Below are positions 27,513-34,668 of a DNA stretch of 64,000 bases, in pieces. Position 1 is the stretch's first letter. Every line of letters starts with the position of its first letter. Under the pieces are notes generated by a model, which worked only from the letters and a program-made list of their open reading frames with translations, had not been told where the DNA came from and did no database searches. Made by a program: the position numbers and the translations under genes. Source of the stretch: DAOMFB01 sp963721385 (lineage in GTDB: Bacteria; Acidobacteriota; Thermoanaerobaculia; UBA5066); NCBI GenBank assembly GCA_963721385.1, contig CAVRJB010000013.1:372001-436000 (forward strand). The letters are read 5' to 3'.

Positions 27513-29117
27513 TCATTTTGCGAAATCTACTGCGCGGGTTTCGCGGATGACGGTGATTTTGATCTGGCCCGGGTACTGCAGCTCCGCCTGAACCCGCTTC
27601 GCGATGTCCTTCGACATCCAGAAGCACTCGTCGTCGGTGATCTTCTTCGCGTCGACGATGACGCGCAGCTCGCGCCCGGCCTGAATGGCGAAGGTCTTCT
27701 CGACCCCCTTCATCCCGTCCGTCATCTTCTCGAGCTTCTCGATCCGCTTGACGTAGGTCTCCAGGATCTCGCGCCGGGCGCCGGGGCGCGCCGCCGAGAT
27801 GGCGTCGGCCGCGTTCACGAGGACCGCCTCGATCGTCCGCGGCTCGTAGTCGCCGTGGTGGCACTCCATCGCGTGGATGACGGCCTCGGTCTCGCCGAAC
27901 TTCTTCAGGATCTGCCGCCCGAGCTCGAGATGCGTCCCCTCCTGCTCGCGGTCGACCGCCTTGCCGATGTCGTGCAGGAGCCCCGCGCGCTTGGCGACGG
28001 CCACGTTCGCCCCCAGCTCGCTCGCAAGGTGGCAGGCGGCCCAGCCGACCTCCTTCGAGTGGATCAGCACGTTTTGTCCGTAGCTCGTCCGGAACTTCAG
28101 GCGCCCGAGAAGCTTCACGACCTCGGGGTGGAGGTCCGGAATGCCGAACTCGTACGCCGCCGCCTCGCCCGCCTGCTTGATGACCTCCCACAGCTCGGAG
28201 CGGACCTTCTCGACGACCTCCTCGATCCGGGCGGGGTGGATCCGCCCGTCCTGGATGAGGCGCGTGAGCGCGCGCCCCGCGACCTCGCGGCGGATCGGGT
28301 CGAACGACGACAGGATGACCGCCTCGGGCGTGTCGTCGATGATGATGTCGACGCCGGTCGCGGCCTCGACGGCGCGGATGTTCCGCCCCTCCCGGCCGAT
28401 GATCCGCCCCTTCATGTCGTCCGACGGCAGTTCGAGGACCGAGACCGTCGTCTCCGTGACGTGCTCCGACGCCATCCGCTGGATCGTCATGGAGAGAAGG
28501 CGCTTCGCCTTCTGGTTCGCGTTCTCGACAGCGTCCTCCTCGATCGAGCGGATGAGGCCGGTCGCCTCGAGGCGCGCTTCGTTCTCGAGCTCACGGACCA
28601 GCCCTTTCTTCGCCTCCTCGGCGGTGAGGCCGGCGATCTGCTCGAGCTTCTGGCGCTGGGCGGCGACGAGCTCCTCGGCGGCCTTCGTGGCCTCGGCCTC
28701 GATCTCCTCGGCCCGCTTCTCGCGCTTGTCGAGGTTCTTTCCGCGGTTTTCGTTCTCCTGCTCGCGCTTCTCGACGGTTCCCAGCTTCTTGTCGAGGGAC
28801 TCCTCCTTCTGGAGGATCCGCTTCTCGATGTCGGTCAGCTCCGAGCGGCGCCGGGCCGTCTCCTGCTCCATCGCCTCGCGCGCCTTGAGGACGCGCTCCT
28901 TGGCGTCGAGCTCGGCCCGCTGCGCCGCAGCCTCGGCCTTCCGGACCTCCACCTCGGCGGCCATCTTCGCGGCCTCGGCGGTCTTCTTCGCCTCGAGCTC
29001 GGCCTCGGCCTTCAGGACCGACGCCATGCTCTTCGTCTTGAGGACCCAGATGAAGAAGGCGATCAACCCGAGGGCCGCAACGGCCTCGAGGATTCCCACG
29101 ATGATTTCGATCGTCAC
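27513..29117 (-). CDS. rny: Ribonuclease Y
   Basis: This is 534 residues. It has an N-terminal TM anchor (IIVGILEAVAALGLIAFFIW), a long Glu/Lys/Ala coiled coil (about 40-200), the KH domain with GRIIGREGRNIRA, and the HD domain with GLLHDIGKAVD and CHHGDYEPRTIEA. It is the membrane-bound endoribonuclease that starts mRNA decay in bacteria without RNase E-type control. The GTG at 29117 is used, with AGGGGG upstream. It lies between 6S RNA and ymdB, an arrangement that suggests shared RNA-metabolism functions. Confidence 0.95.
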   Translation of the reverse strand: MTIEIIVGILEAVAALGLIAFFIWVLKTKSMASVLKAEAELEAKKTAEAAKMAAEVEVRKAEAAAQRAELDAKERVLKAREAMEQETARRRSELTDIEKRILQKEESLDKKLGTVEKREQENENRGKNLDKREKRAEEIEAEATKAAEELVAAQRQKLEQIAGLTAEEAKKGLVRELENEARLEATGLIRSIEEDAVENANQKAKRLLSMTIQRMASEHVTETTVSVLELPSDDMKGRIIGREGRNIRAVEAATGVDIIIDDTPEAVILSSFDPIRREVAGRALTRLIQDGRIHPARIEEVVEKVRSELWEVIKQAGEAAAYEFGIPDLHPEVVKLLGRLKFRTSYGQNVLIHSKEVGWAACHLASELGANVAVAKRAGLLHDIGKAVDREQEGTHLELGRQILKKFGETEAVIHAMECHHGDYEPRTIEAVLVNAADAISAARPGARREILETYVKRIEKLEKMTDGMKGVEKTFAIQAGRELRVIVDAKKITDDECFWMSKDIAKRVQAELQYPGQIKITVIRETRAVDFAK

Positions 29118-29208
29118 CGGCGTATCCCCCTCGCTTCACGTTCGTCGAGGGGCGACCCGGGTCGAAAACCTAGACGAGAACCCTGTCTCTCATTCCCTCG
29201 GGGGGGGT

Positions 29209-29232
29209 CAGGGGGGATCGAGAAACCCCCTG
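29209..29232 (-). terminator. Intergenic hairpin between 6S RNA and rny (family member 2)
   Basis: The arms CAGGGGG and CCCCCTG enclose the same loop as at 27487. The second pair has changed from C-G to A-T on both sides, a compensatory change that supports a real RNA structure. Confidence 0.6.
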
Positions 29233-29233
29233 G

Positions 29234-29269
29234 AAAATAAAAGGCACCCCGCCTCGGCCGTGTGGGCGC
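29234..29269 (-). terminator. Rho-independent terminator of the 6S RNA
   Basis: GCGCCC pairs with GGGTGC (one G-U) around a 13-15 base loop, and the transcribed strand then reads TTTTATTTT (29242 to 29234). It sits a few bases after the closing stem of the 6S RNA. Confidence 0.6.
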
Positions 29270-29400
29270 TGTCGATTGAACCCTGGTACATGCAGGGCGG
29301 AGCCTCCGGGGCAGCCCATTAGTTCCCCCGCAGGGGCATCACAGGGTGGCCCGCTTTTGGAAACTCCATATCGGCCATATCGGTTCAAGGACATAAACCC
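29270..29400 (-). ncRNA. ssrS: 6S RNA (SsrS)
   Basis: This is a non-coding gap between zapA and rny, the standard ssrS position. On the minus strand CTTGAACC (29389-29382) pairs with GGTTCAA (29282-29276). Between them lie GCGGGCCACCCTG and then a GC-rich helix with CCCCTGCGGGGGAAC and GGGCTGCCCCGGAGGC, the layout of a stem, central bubble and terminal stem. GCGGGCCA matches the E. coli 6S motif. The RNA would mimic an open promoter and sequester the housekeeping RNA polymerase. The ends are approximate, and about 130-165 bases is short for the family. Confidence 0.65.
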
Positions 29401-29402
29401 AT

Positions 29403-29756
29403 TCACGCACCGCGCAGGGTGCCGATCGCTTCGTCTCCGGCCTTGGCCGGAAAACCGCCGGGAGAGGACAGGATCTCATCGAGCTTTTCGACGAGCCGGA
29501 TCGCCCGCTTCGCGACCCGTCCCGGATCACCCTCTGAGAGCTTCGAACGGTACTGATGGAACTCGTCGGCGATGTTCAACGCCGACAGGATGGCGATCTT
29601 GGTGGCGTCCACCGTGGGCGCTTCCTGCGCCACCTCGCGCATCTTGCGGTCCACGAAGGCCGCCAGCTCCCGGATGTACTCCGCGTCCGCCGCGGCCCTC
29701 ACCGAGTAGGTCTGGCCATAGATTTCGACCTGCGTGACCAGTGTCTTCTTCTGCAT
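29403..29756 (-). CDS. zapA: Cell division protein ZapA
   Basis: This 117-residue protein has the ZapA N-terminal globular domain (VTQVEIYGQTYSVRAAADAE, YIRELAAFVDRKMREVA) followed by ATKIAILSALNIADEFHQY and a C-terminal helix. ZapA tetramers cross-link FtsZ filaments at the division site. The 6S RNA gene follows it directly, the widespread zapA-ssrS linkage, and a ZapB-like coiled-coil gene precedes it. Confidence 0.92.
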   Translation of the reverse strand: MQKKTLVTQVEIYGQTYSVRAAADAEYIRELAAFVDRKMREVAQEAPTVDATKIAILSALNIADEFHQYRSKLSEGDPGRVAKRAIRLVEKLDEILSSPGGFPAKAGDEAIGTLRGA

Positions 29757-29805
29757 GTTCAGGTGGGCGCACCCGAGCGCCTGCGCCGAAGAATAGCACG
29801 CCGAA

Positions 29806-30150
29806 TCAGGGCTTTGCGGGGCCCGCCGGCGCCTCTGACGCCTCCAGATTCCCGATCAAACGCTCGACCCGGGCGCGGATCTCGTCCCGCTCGGCCTCGA
29901 GGCGCTTCAACCTCTCGGCTGCGTCGCCCTGCTTCCCCGCGGCCGCTTTCGTCTCGGCCAGCTCGGCCTTCATCCGGTCGCGCTCGGCGCCCGCCGCGCC
30001 GGCGGAAGCCTTCAGCTTCGCGTTCTCGTCCTGCGCTGCCTTCAGGCGCGAGGCGAGCGCCTCCAGCTTCTTCTCCAGCTGGTCGAAGATCGCCTCGAGC
30101 GAGTCGGTCGCGGCCGCGTCCGCGGGTTTTTCCTTCTTCGTGTTGCTCAC
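29806..30150 (-). CDS. Small coiled-coil protein, ZapB-like
   Basis: This 114-residue protein is almost entirely one heptad-rich helix, from SLEAIFDQLEKKLEALASRL to LEAERDEIRARVERLIGNLE, with no cysteine and no TM segment. Its position just before zapA and its ending in RVERLIGNLE resemble the short ZapB/cell-division coiled coils found upstream of zapA in many bacteria. The role as a ZapA partner is inferred from position and shape only. It starts at the ATG at 30150, 27 bases after pheT. Confidence 0.7.
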   Translation of the reverse strand: MSNTKKEKPADAAATDSLEAIFDQLEKKLEALASRLKAAQDENAKLKASAGAAGAERDRMKAELAETKAAAGKQGDAAERLKRLEAERDEIRARVERLIGNLEASEAPAGPAKP

Positions 30151-30177
30151 GATTCCTCCATCGAGACGTTCGGCCGT

Positions 30178-32283
30178 TCAGGCGCCGCCCGCGGCAATCC
30201 CGTCCACTTTCGAGCCCGGAAGCGCGAGGAGCCGCGCGGCGGCGGCGTCCCGCCAGGCGTTGATCTCCTCGCGAGAGAGCGACCGGGTCGCCGACCCGAA
30301 TCGCAGAGTCAGTGTCGTCTTCACGAAGCCGTCGGGGACACCGGCGCCCCGGTACCGCCCCTTCGCCTCCACGGCGACGAGCTCCGGCGGGGCGCCCGAA
30401 CGCGCGCGCGATTCCAGCTCGGTCCAGGGCGAGGAGAGCGCGTGCGTCACGGTGAGGTCGACTTCGCTCCCGGGGAGCTTCGGCGGGGCCTCGACGGAGG
30501 TCGGCGGCGCCGGCGCGCGCGCCTCGAGCGCCTCGACGTCGAGGTCGGCGACGACGGGGTCGGTCAGGTCCCACGCGGCCGCGAGCGGCGCCGCGAGGAC
30601 GCCGACCCATCCGAGCCGCGCCCCGTCCGGCCCGAGAACGAATGCGGCGCGGCCGGGGGCGAGGAACGGGAGCGACGAGGGGATGAAGCCCGGATCCGGA
30701 AGGCCGAGCCCACGGAAGAGCGCCGTGACGGCGCCCGACCCGTCGAAGAAGTCGACGGGTCTTCCGTGCTCCGACCAGTGGCGGTGCCGCTCGCCGGCAA
30801 GGAGGACCGCCGCGCGCCGCACCTCGCGGATCCGGTCCTCGAGCCCGCCCGCCGCCGCGGCGCGGCCGTAGACGTGGCCGACCTCGAAGAGCCCGAGGTC
30901 CTTCGCGCCGCGCCGGACGTTGTGGCGCGCGCTCTGGAGGAGACCGACGACGGGCGTCGCCCGCATTGTCGTGAAGTGCTCGGCGAGCGGGTTCTCGAGG
31001 ACGACGGGCGCTCCCGGCGCCGCGCTCTCGAAGGGGCGGTTCTCCTCCTCCGAGACGAAGGAATAGGTCGACGCCTCGATCAGCCCGTCGGCCGCAAGGA
31101 GGTCGCGAACGCGGTCCTCGAAGGCGAAGGCGCGATGTTCCCGGGACGGGACGAAAGCCCGCGGGAGCGTCTCGGGGAGGCGGTCGTACCCCTCGCACCT
31201 GATGACCTCCTCCATGAGGTCCTCTTCGAGAGAGACGTCGACGCGCCAGGTCGGGACGGTGACGAGGATGCGGTCGCCCTCCTTCTTCGGCGCGAAGCCG
31301 AGCTGCTCGAGGATCCCGACGCTCCGGGCCGGCGGGATCTGCAGGCCGAGGAAAGCGTCGAGGCGGGGAAGCCGCAAGGCCAGCACCGCGGGCTTCGGCG
31401 CCGCGGCCCGGACGTCGATCACGCCCTTCGCGGCCGTGCCGGCGCCGCCCGCAACGATCAGTCGGGCCGCGCGGTCGAGCCCGTCGATCGTCGTCTCGGG
31501 GTCGGTCCCCCGCTCGAACCGGTGCGAGGCGTCCGTATGCATGCCGAGGAGCCGCGCGCCCCGGCGGACGACGCCCGGGTCGAAGTGCGCGGACTCGAGG
31601 AGGACGCGCGTCGTCTTCTCCGAGATCGCGGTGTCGAGCCCCCCCATGATCCCCGCGAGCGCGACGGCTTTCCCGGCGTCGGCGATGACGAGGATCTCGG
31701 GCGAAAGCGTCCGCTCGACGCCGTCGAGCGTCACGAGCTTCTCCCCCGGTCGGGCGCGGCGGACGACGATGGTCGGAAGGCCGTCCTTGCCTTTCGTCAG
31801 CGCATCGAGGTCGAAGGCGTGGAGCGGCTGGCCGATGTCCCAGAGGACGTGGTTCGTGGCGTCGACCGGGCCCGAGATGAGCCCCGCGCCGAGGGCCGCA
31901 AGGCGCTCCCCGACCGTGGCGGAGGACGGGCGGACTCGGAGATTCTCGATCACGCGCGCCGAGTAGCGGTCGCAGAGCGCCGGCTCCTCGACGACCACCT
32001 TCGCGAGCGACGCCACCGGCGTCGATCCTTCCGCCACCGCCGCGCCGGCATCGGGATCGCGGAAGGCGCGCCGGAGGGCGACCGCCGCCTCGCGGGCGAG
32101 GCCGCGGTGGTTCATTCCGTCGGGGCGGTTCGCCGTGATCTCGACGTCGTAGACGCGCGTCGCGCCCCGGGCCTCGACCGTTTCGACGACGAAGCCGACG
32201 GCCGTCAGCCGATCGCGGAGCGCCGCCGGATCGGGCGCCGGGCCAGGGAGGTACGACGAGAGCCACTCGTACGAGAACTTCAT
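30178..32283 (-). CDS. pheT: Phenylalanine-tRNA ligase beta subunit, without the EMAP-like domain
   Basis: This 701-residue protein starts MKFSYEWLSSYLPG. The B5 and B3/4 regions follow (DVEITANRPDGMNHRGLARE near residue 50, then FERGTDPETTIDG). The catalytic-like module has SFVSEEENRPF, and the C-terminal anticodon-binding domain has GRYRGAGVPDGFVKTTLTLR. The usual OB-type tRNA-binding insert of about 100 residues between residues 38 and 150 in E. coli PheT is absent, which explains the shorter length. With PheS it forms the alpha2beta2 enzyme that charges tRNA-Phe. The ATG at 32283 follows pheS by 4 bases. Confidence 0.93.
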   Translation of the reverse strand: MKFSYEWLSSYLPGPAPDPAALRDRLTAVGFVVETVEARGATRVYDVEITANRPDGMNHRGLAREAAVALRRAFRDPDAGAAVAEGSTPVASLAKVVVEEPALCDRYSARVIENLRVRPSSATVGERLAALGAGLISGPVDATNHVLWDIGQPLHAFDLDALTKGKDGLPTIVVRRARPGEKLVTLDGVERTLSPEILVIADAGKAVALAGIMGGLDTAISEKTTRVLLESAHFDPGVVRRGARLLGMHTDASHRFERGTDPETTIDGLDRAARLIVAGGAGTAAKGVIDVRAAAPKPAVLALRLPRLDAFLGLQIPPARSVGILEQLGFAPKKEGDRILVTVPTWRVDVSLEEDLMEEVIRCEGYDRLPETLPRAFVPSREHRAFAFEDRVRDLLAADGLIEASTYSFVSEEENRPFESAAPGAPVVLENPLAEHFTTMRATPVVGLLQSARHNVRRGAKDLGLFEVGHVYGRAAAAGGLEDRIREVRRAAVLLAGERHRHWSEHGRPVDFFDGSGAVTALFRGLGLPDPGFIPSSLPFLAPGRAAFVLGPDGARLGWVGVLAAPLAAAWDLTDPVVADLDVEALEARAPAPPTSVEAPPKLPGSEVDLTVTHALSSPWTELESRARSGAPPELVAVEAKGRYRGAGVPDGFVKTTLTLRFGSATRSLSREEINAWRDAAAARLLALPGSKVDGIAAGGA

Positions 32284-32287
32284 TGCT

Positions 32288-33367
32288 TCACCACGTCCGG
32301 TCCAGGAAACGAACGTCGTTCTCGAAGAGGAGGCGGAGGTCCGGGATGCCGTAAACGAGCATCGCGATCCGGTCGATGCCGCCGCCGAAGGCGAAGCCGC
32401 TGTAACGCTCGGGGTCGATCCCGCCGTTTTCGAGGACCTTCGGGTGGACCATTCCCGCGCCCATGATCTCGATCCAGCCGGAGCCGGAGCAGACGCGACA
32501 CCCCTTCTGGTCACAGAAGACGCAGCTGACGGCGACGTCGACTCCCGGCTCGACGAAAGGAAAGAACGTCGGGCCGAAGCGGATCTTCGCCTTCTCGGAG
32601 AAGAGCTGGTGGAAGACGGCGGCGAGAGTCCCCTTCAGGTCCGCGAACGTGATTCCTTCCTCGACCGTCAGCCCCTCGACCTGGTGGAAGACCGGCGAGT
32701 GGCGCGGGTCGATGGCGTCGTTCCGGTAGACGCGGCCGGGGATGACGATCCGGATCGGGGGCTTCCGCGAGAGCATCGTCCGGATCTGGACCGGCGACGT
32801 GTGGGTCCGGAGGAGCAGCCGCTCGTCCCCCTCGCCGCCGTCCTTCACGAAGAAGGTGTCGAATTCGTCGCGCGCCGGGTGGTCGGGCGGGAAGTTCAGC
32901 GCTCCGAAGTTGTGCCAGTCTGTCTCGATCTCGGGACCGTCCGCCACCTCGTAGCCGAGCGTCCGGAAGGCGTCCTCGACCTTCCGCCGGACGACGGTCA
33001 GGGGGTGGAGCCGTCCGACGGGCGGGACGCGCGGAGGGAGCGTGACGTCGACGGCCTGCGCCATCTCCCGATCCCGCTGCTGCCGGACAATCGCCGTCTT
33101 TTCGAGAACCGACACACGCGTCTCGGCATCCGTTTTCGCGGCATTGACGATCGCTCCGAGCCTGGCGATCTGGTCCTTCGGAGCGGCCTTCAGTTGCGCG
33201 AGAAGAGAGGAGACGATGCTCTGATTCCGGCCGAGGCACTCAACGCGGAGCGCATGAACCTCGGCCGGCGTCAGGCCCCCCTTTTCGACGGACTCCTTCT
33301 CGGCTCTCTCAATTCTCCTGGAGAGCTGATGGACCCCGTCCTCGACCGCAGCCGCGATCTCGCCCAA
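32288..33367 (-). CDS. pheS: Phenylalanine-tRNA ligase alpha subunit
   Basis: This 359-residue protein has an N-terminal coiled coil (about 1-95) and then class II motif 1 near HPLTVVRRKVEDAFRTLGY. Motif 2 is IVIPGRVYRNDAIDPRHSPVFHQVEG and motif 3 is FAFGGGIDRIAML. An extra cysteine cluster CVFCDQKGCRVCSGSGW, present in many bacterial PheS, may bind a metal. A TTG at 33367 is the likely start, 9 bases after the rplT stop, with no strong ribosome site, so coupling to rplT is likely. Confidence 0.94.
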   Translation of the reverse strand: MGEIAAAVEDGVHQLSRRIERAEKESVEKGGLTPAEVHALRVECLGRNQSIVSSLLAQLKAAPKDQIARLGAIVNAAKTDAETRVSVLEKTAIVRQQRDREMAQAVDVTLPPRVPPVGRLHPLTVVRRKVEDAFRTLGYEVADGPEIETDWHNFGALNFPPDHPARDEFDTFFVKDGGEGDERLLLRTHTSPVQIRTMLSRKPPIRIVIPGRVYRNDAIDPRHSPVFHQVEGLTVEEGITFADLKGTLAAVFHQLFSEKAKIRFGPTFFPFVEPGVDVAVSCVFCDQKGCRVCSGSGWIEIMGAGMVHPKVLENGGIDPERYSGFAFGGGIDRIAMLVYGIPDLRLLFENDVRFLDRTW

Positions 33368-33376
33368 GGTGAGCGT

Positions 33377-33754
33377 TCAGGCGCTGGCGGGGGCGGCGGT
33401 TCCGAGCGCGCTTTTCGCCGAAGCGACGAGCGACGCGAAGCCCTTCGGATCCACGACCGCGATCTCGGCCAGCATTTTCCGGTTGACGTCCGATCCCGCC
33501 TTCTTCAGGCCGGCCATCAGCTTCGAATAGCTGATGTCGTGCAGACGGGCGGCGGCGTTGATCCGGACGATCCAGAGGCCGCGGAAATCGCGCTTCCTCT
33601 GTTTGCGGTCGCGGGTGGCGTAGACGAGCGAGCGCTCGACCTGCAGCTCGGCGATCCGGAAGCAGTTGTGCTTGGTTCCGTAATAGCCCTTCGCCAGGTC
33701 CAGGATCCGCTCGCGGCGATTCTTTCTCTTGGGTCCGCGCTTGACGCGAGGCAT
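33377..33754 (-). CDS. rplT: 50S ribosomal protein L20
   Basis: This 125-residue bL20 protein begins MPRVKRGPKRKNRRERILDL and continues with the typical GYYGTKHNCFRIAE and RDFRGLWIVRINAAARLHD. A short Ala-rich C-terminal tail extends beyond the usual 117-120 residues. It is needed early in 50S assembly. In many bacteria L20 represses the infC-rpmI-rplT mRNA; no specific operator was identified here. Confidence 0.97.
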   Translation of the reverse strand: MPRVKRGPKRKNRRERILDLAKGYYGTKHNCFRIAELQVERSLVYATRDRKQRKRDFRGLWIVRINAAARLHDISYSKLMAGLKKAGSDVNRKMLAEIAVVDPKGFASLVASAKSALGTAAPASA

Positions 33755-33803
33755 TTTCGTTTCTCCTTAGGGTCTTCGCTTGGGTCTTTCTCGGGTTGAG
33801 GGG

Positions 33804-33829
33804 CCCGGGGGGATCGAGAAACCCCCGGG
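33804..33829 (-). terminator. Intergenic hairpin between rpmI and rplT (family member 3)
   Basis: CCCGGGGG pairs with CCCCCGGG around the same GATCGAGAAA loop (plus-strand reading) as at 27487. It begins a few bases after the rpmI stop. Confidence 0.6.
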
Positions 33830-33834
33830 ATCAC

Positions 33835-34038
33835 TTACGCATAGGGGAGCATCGTCCGGACAACGCGGACGTCGGCCTTCGAGACGAGCGTCTCTTTGTC
33901 CAGCTGCCGCAGGCGGCCGGAGTTCTTCTTCGTCAGGATGTGCCGTTTCATCGCGTGGCTCCGCTTGAACTTGCCCGTGGCGGTCTTCCGGAACCGCTTC
34001 GCGGCGCCGCGATGGGTCTTCCTCTTGGTCGTGGCCAT
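33835..34038 (-). CDS. rpmI: 50S ribosomal protein L35
   Basis: This 67-residue bL35 protein starts MATTKRKTHRGAAKRFRKTA. It contains KFKRSHAMKRHILTKK and RLRQLDKETLVSKAD and ends at MLPYA. It is very basic, as expected. It lies between infC and rplT, the universal order. Confidence 0.96.
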   Translation of the reverse strand: MATTKRKTHRGAAKRFRKTATGKFKRSHAMKRHILTKKNSGRLRQLDKETLVSKADVRVVRTMLPYA

Positions 34039-34076
34039 GTGATTACCTCGGTTTCTCTCTTGATTTCAGACGGGGT

Positions 34077-34099
34077 CCGGGGAGATCGACCCTCCCCGG
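34077..34099 (-). terminator. Intergenic hairpin between infC and rpmI (family member 4)
   Basis: CCGGGGAG pairs with CTCCCCGG around ATCGACC. It shares the stem start and GATCGA core with the other three but differs in the loop and the inner pairs, still fully paired. It starts 4 bases past the infC stop. Confidence 0.55.
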
Positions 34100-34103
34100 G
34101 AAA

Positions 34104-34655
34104 TTAATGCTTCTTGATGGGGCCGATGATCAGGTGCATCCGGTTTCCCATGATTTCGCTGTTGCCCTCGGCGTTCGCCTTGCCCTCGAGGTCCTTCAGG
34201 AGACGGTCCAGCACCTTCCGGCCATTGTCCATGCGCGACATCTCGCGGCCCCGGAACTGGACCGTCGCCTTCACCTTGTCGCCTTCGGACAGGAACCGGA
34301 TGATGTTCCGCAGCTTGAAGTCGTAGTCGTGGTCGTCGATGTTCGGGCGGAACTTGACTTCCTTGACCTGCGTGATCTTCTGCCGCCTCTTGGACTCGTG
34401 CTCCTTCTTCTTCTTCTCGAAAATAAACTTGCCGTAGTCCATCACCTTGCAGACCGGAGGCGTCGCCTGCTCGGCGATCACCACCACGTCGAACCCCGCC
34501 TCGCGCCCTTTCGCGAGCGCCGTCTGGGGGTCGACGACGCCCATTTGCTCCCCCGCCGCTCCGATGAGCCGTACCTGGGGGAAGCGCAGGATGTACTCGT
34601 TGATCGGAGAGTTCTTGGTCGGGGGGATCCGTGGACCACCTCTGAAGAATGCGAT
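34104..34655 (-). CDS. infC: Translation initiation factor IF-3 with probable AUC start codon
   Basis: From the ATC at 34655 the protein has 183 residues, the normal IF-3 length. It shows RGGPRIPPTKNSPINEYIL, VCKVMDYGKFIFEKKKKEHE, FRPNIDDHDYDFKLRNIIRF and GREMSRMDNGRKVL. AAGGAGG (34664-34670) overlaps the thrS stop and lies 8 bases before this ATC. No ATG, GTG or TTG exists in this position, and an upstream standard start would run 58 bases into thrS. AUU, AUC or AUA starts are known for infC and let IF-3 repress its own synthesis. IF-3 binds 30S and proofreads start codons. Confidence 0.93.
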   Translation of the reverse strand: MAFFRGGPRIPPTKNSPINEYILRFPQVRLIGAAGEQMGVVDPQTALAKGREAGFDVVVIAEQATPPVCKVMDYGKFIFEKKKKEHESKRRQKITQVKEVKFRPNIDDHDYDFKLRNIIRFLSEGDKVKATVQFRGREMSRMDNGRKVLDRLLKDLEGKANAEGNSEIMGNRMHLIIGPIKKH

Positions 34656-34668
34656 GGGGATGTCCTCC

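Noticed and set aside
27240..29240. Plus-strand frame opposite rny
   Set aside because: Repetitive Leu/Arg/Asp composition mirrors the coiled-coil codons of rny. No independent signal.
33755..33834. Classical L20-binding operator pseudoknot between rpmI and rplT
   Set aside because: The gap contains the repeated hairpin, but I could not build the known L20 site with confidence.
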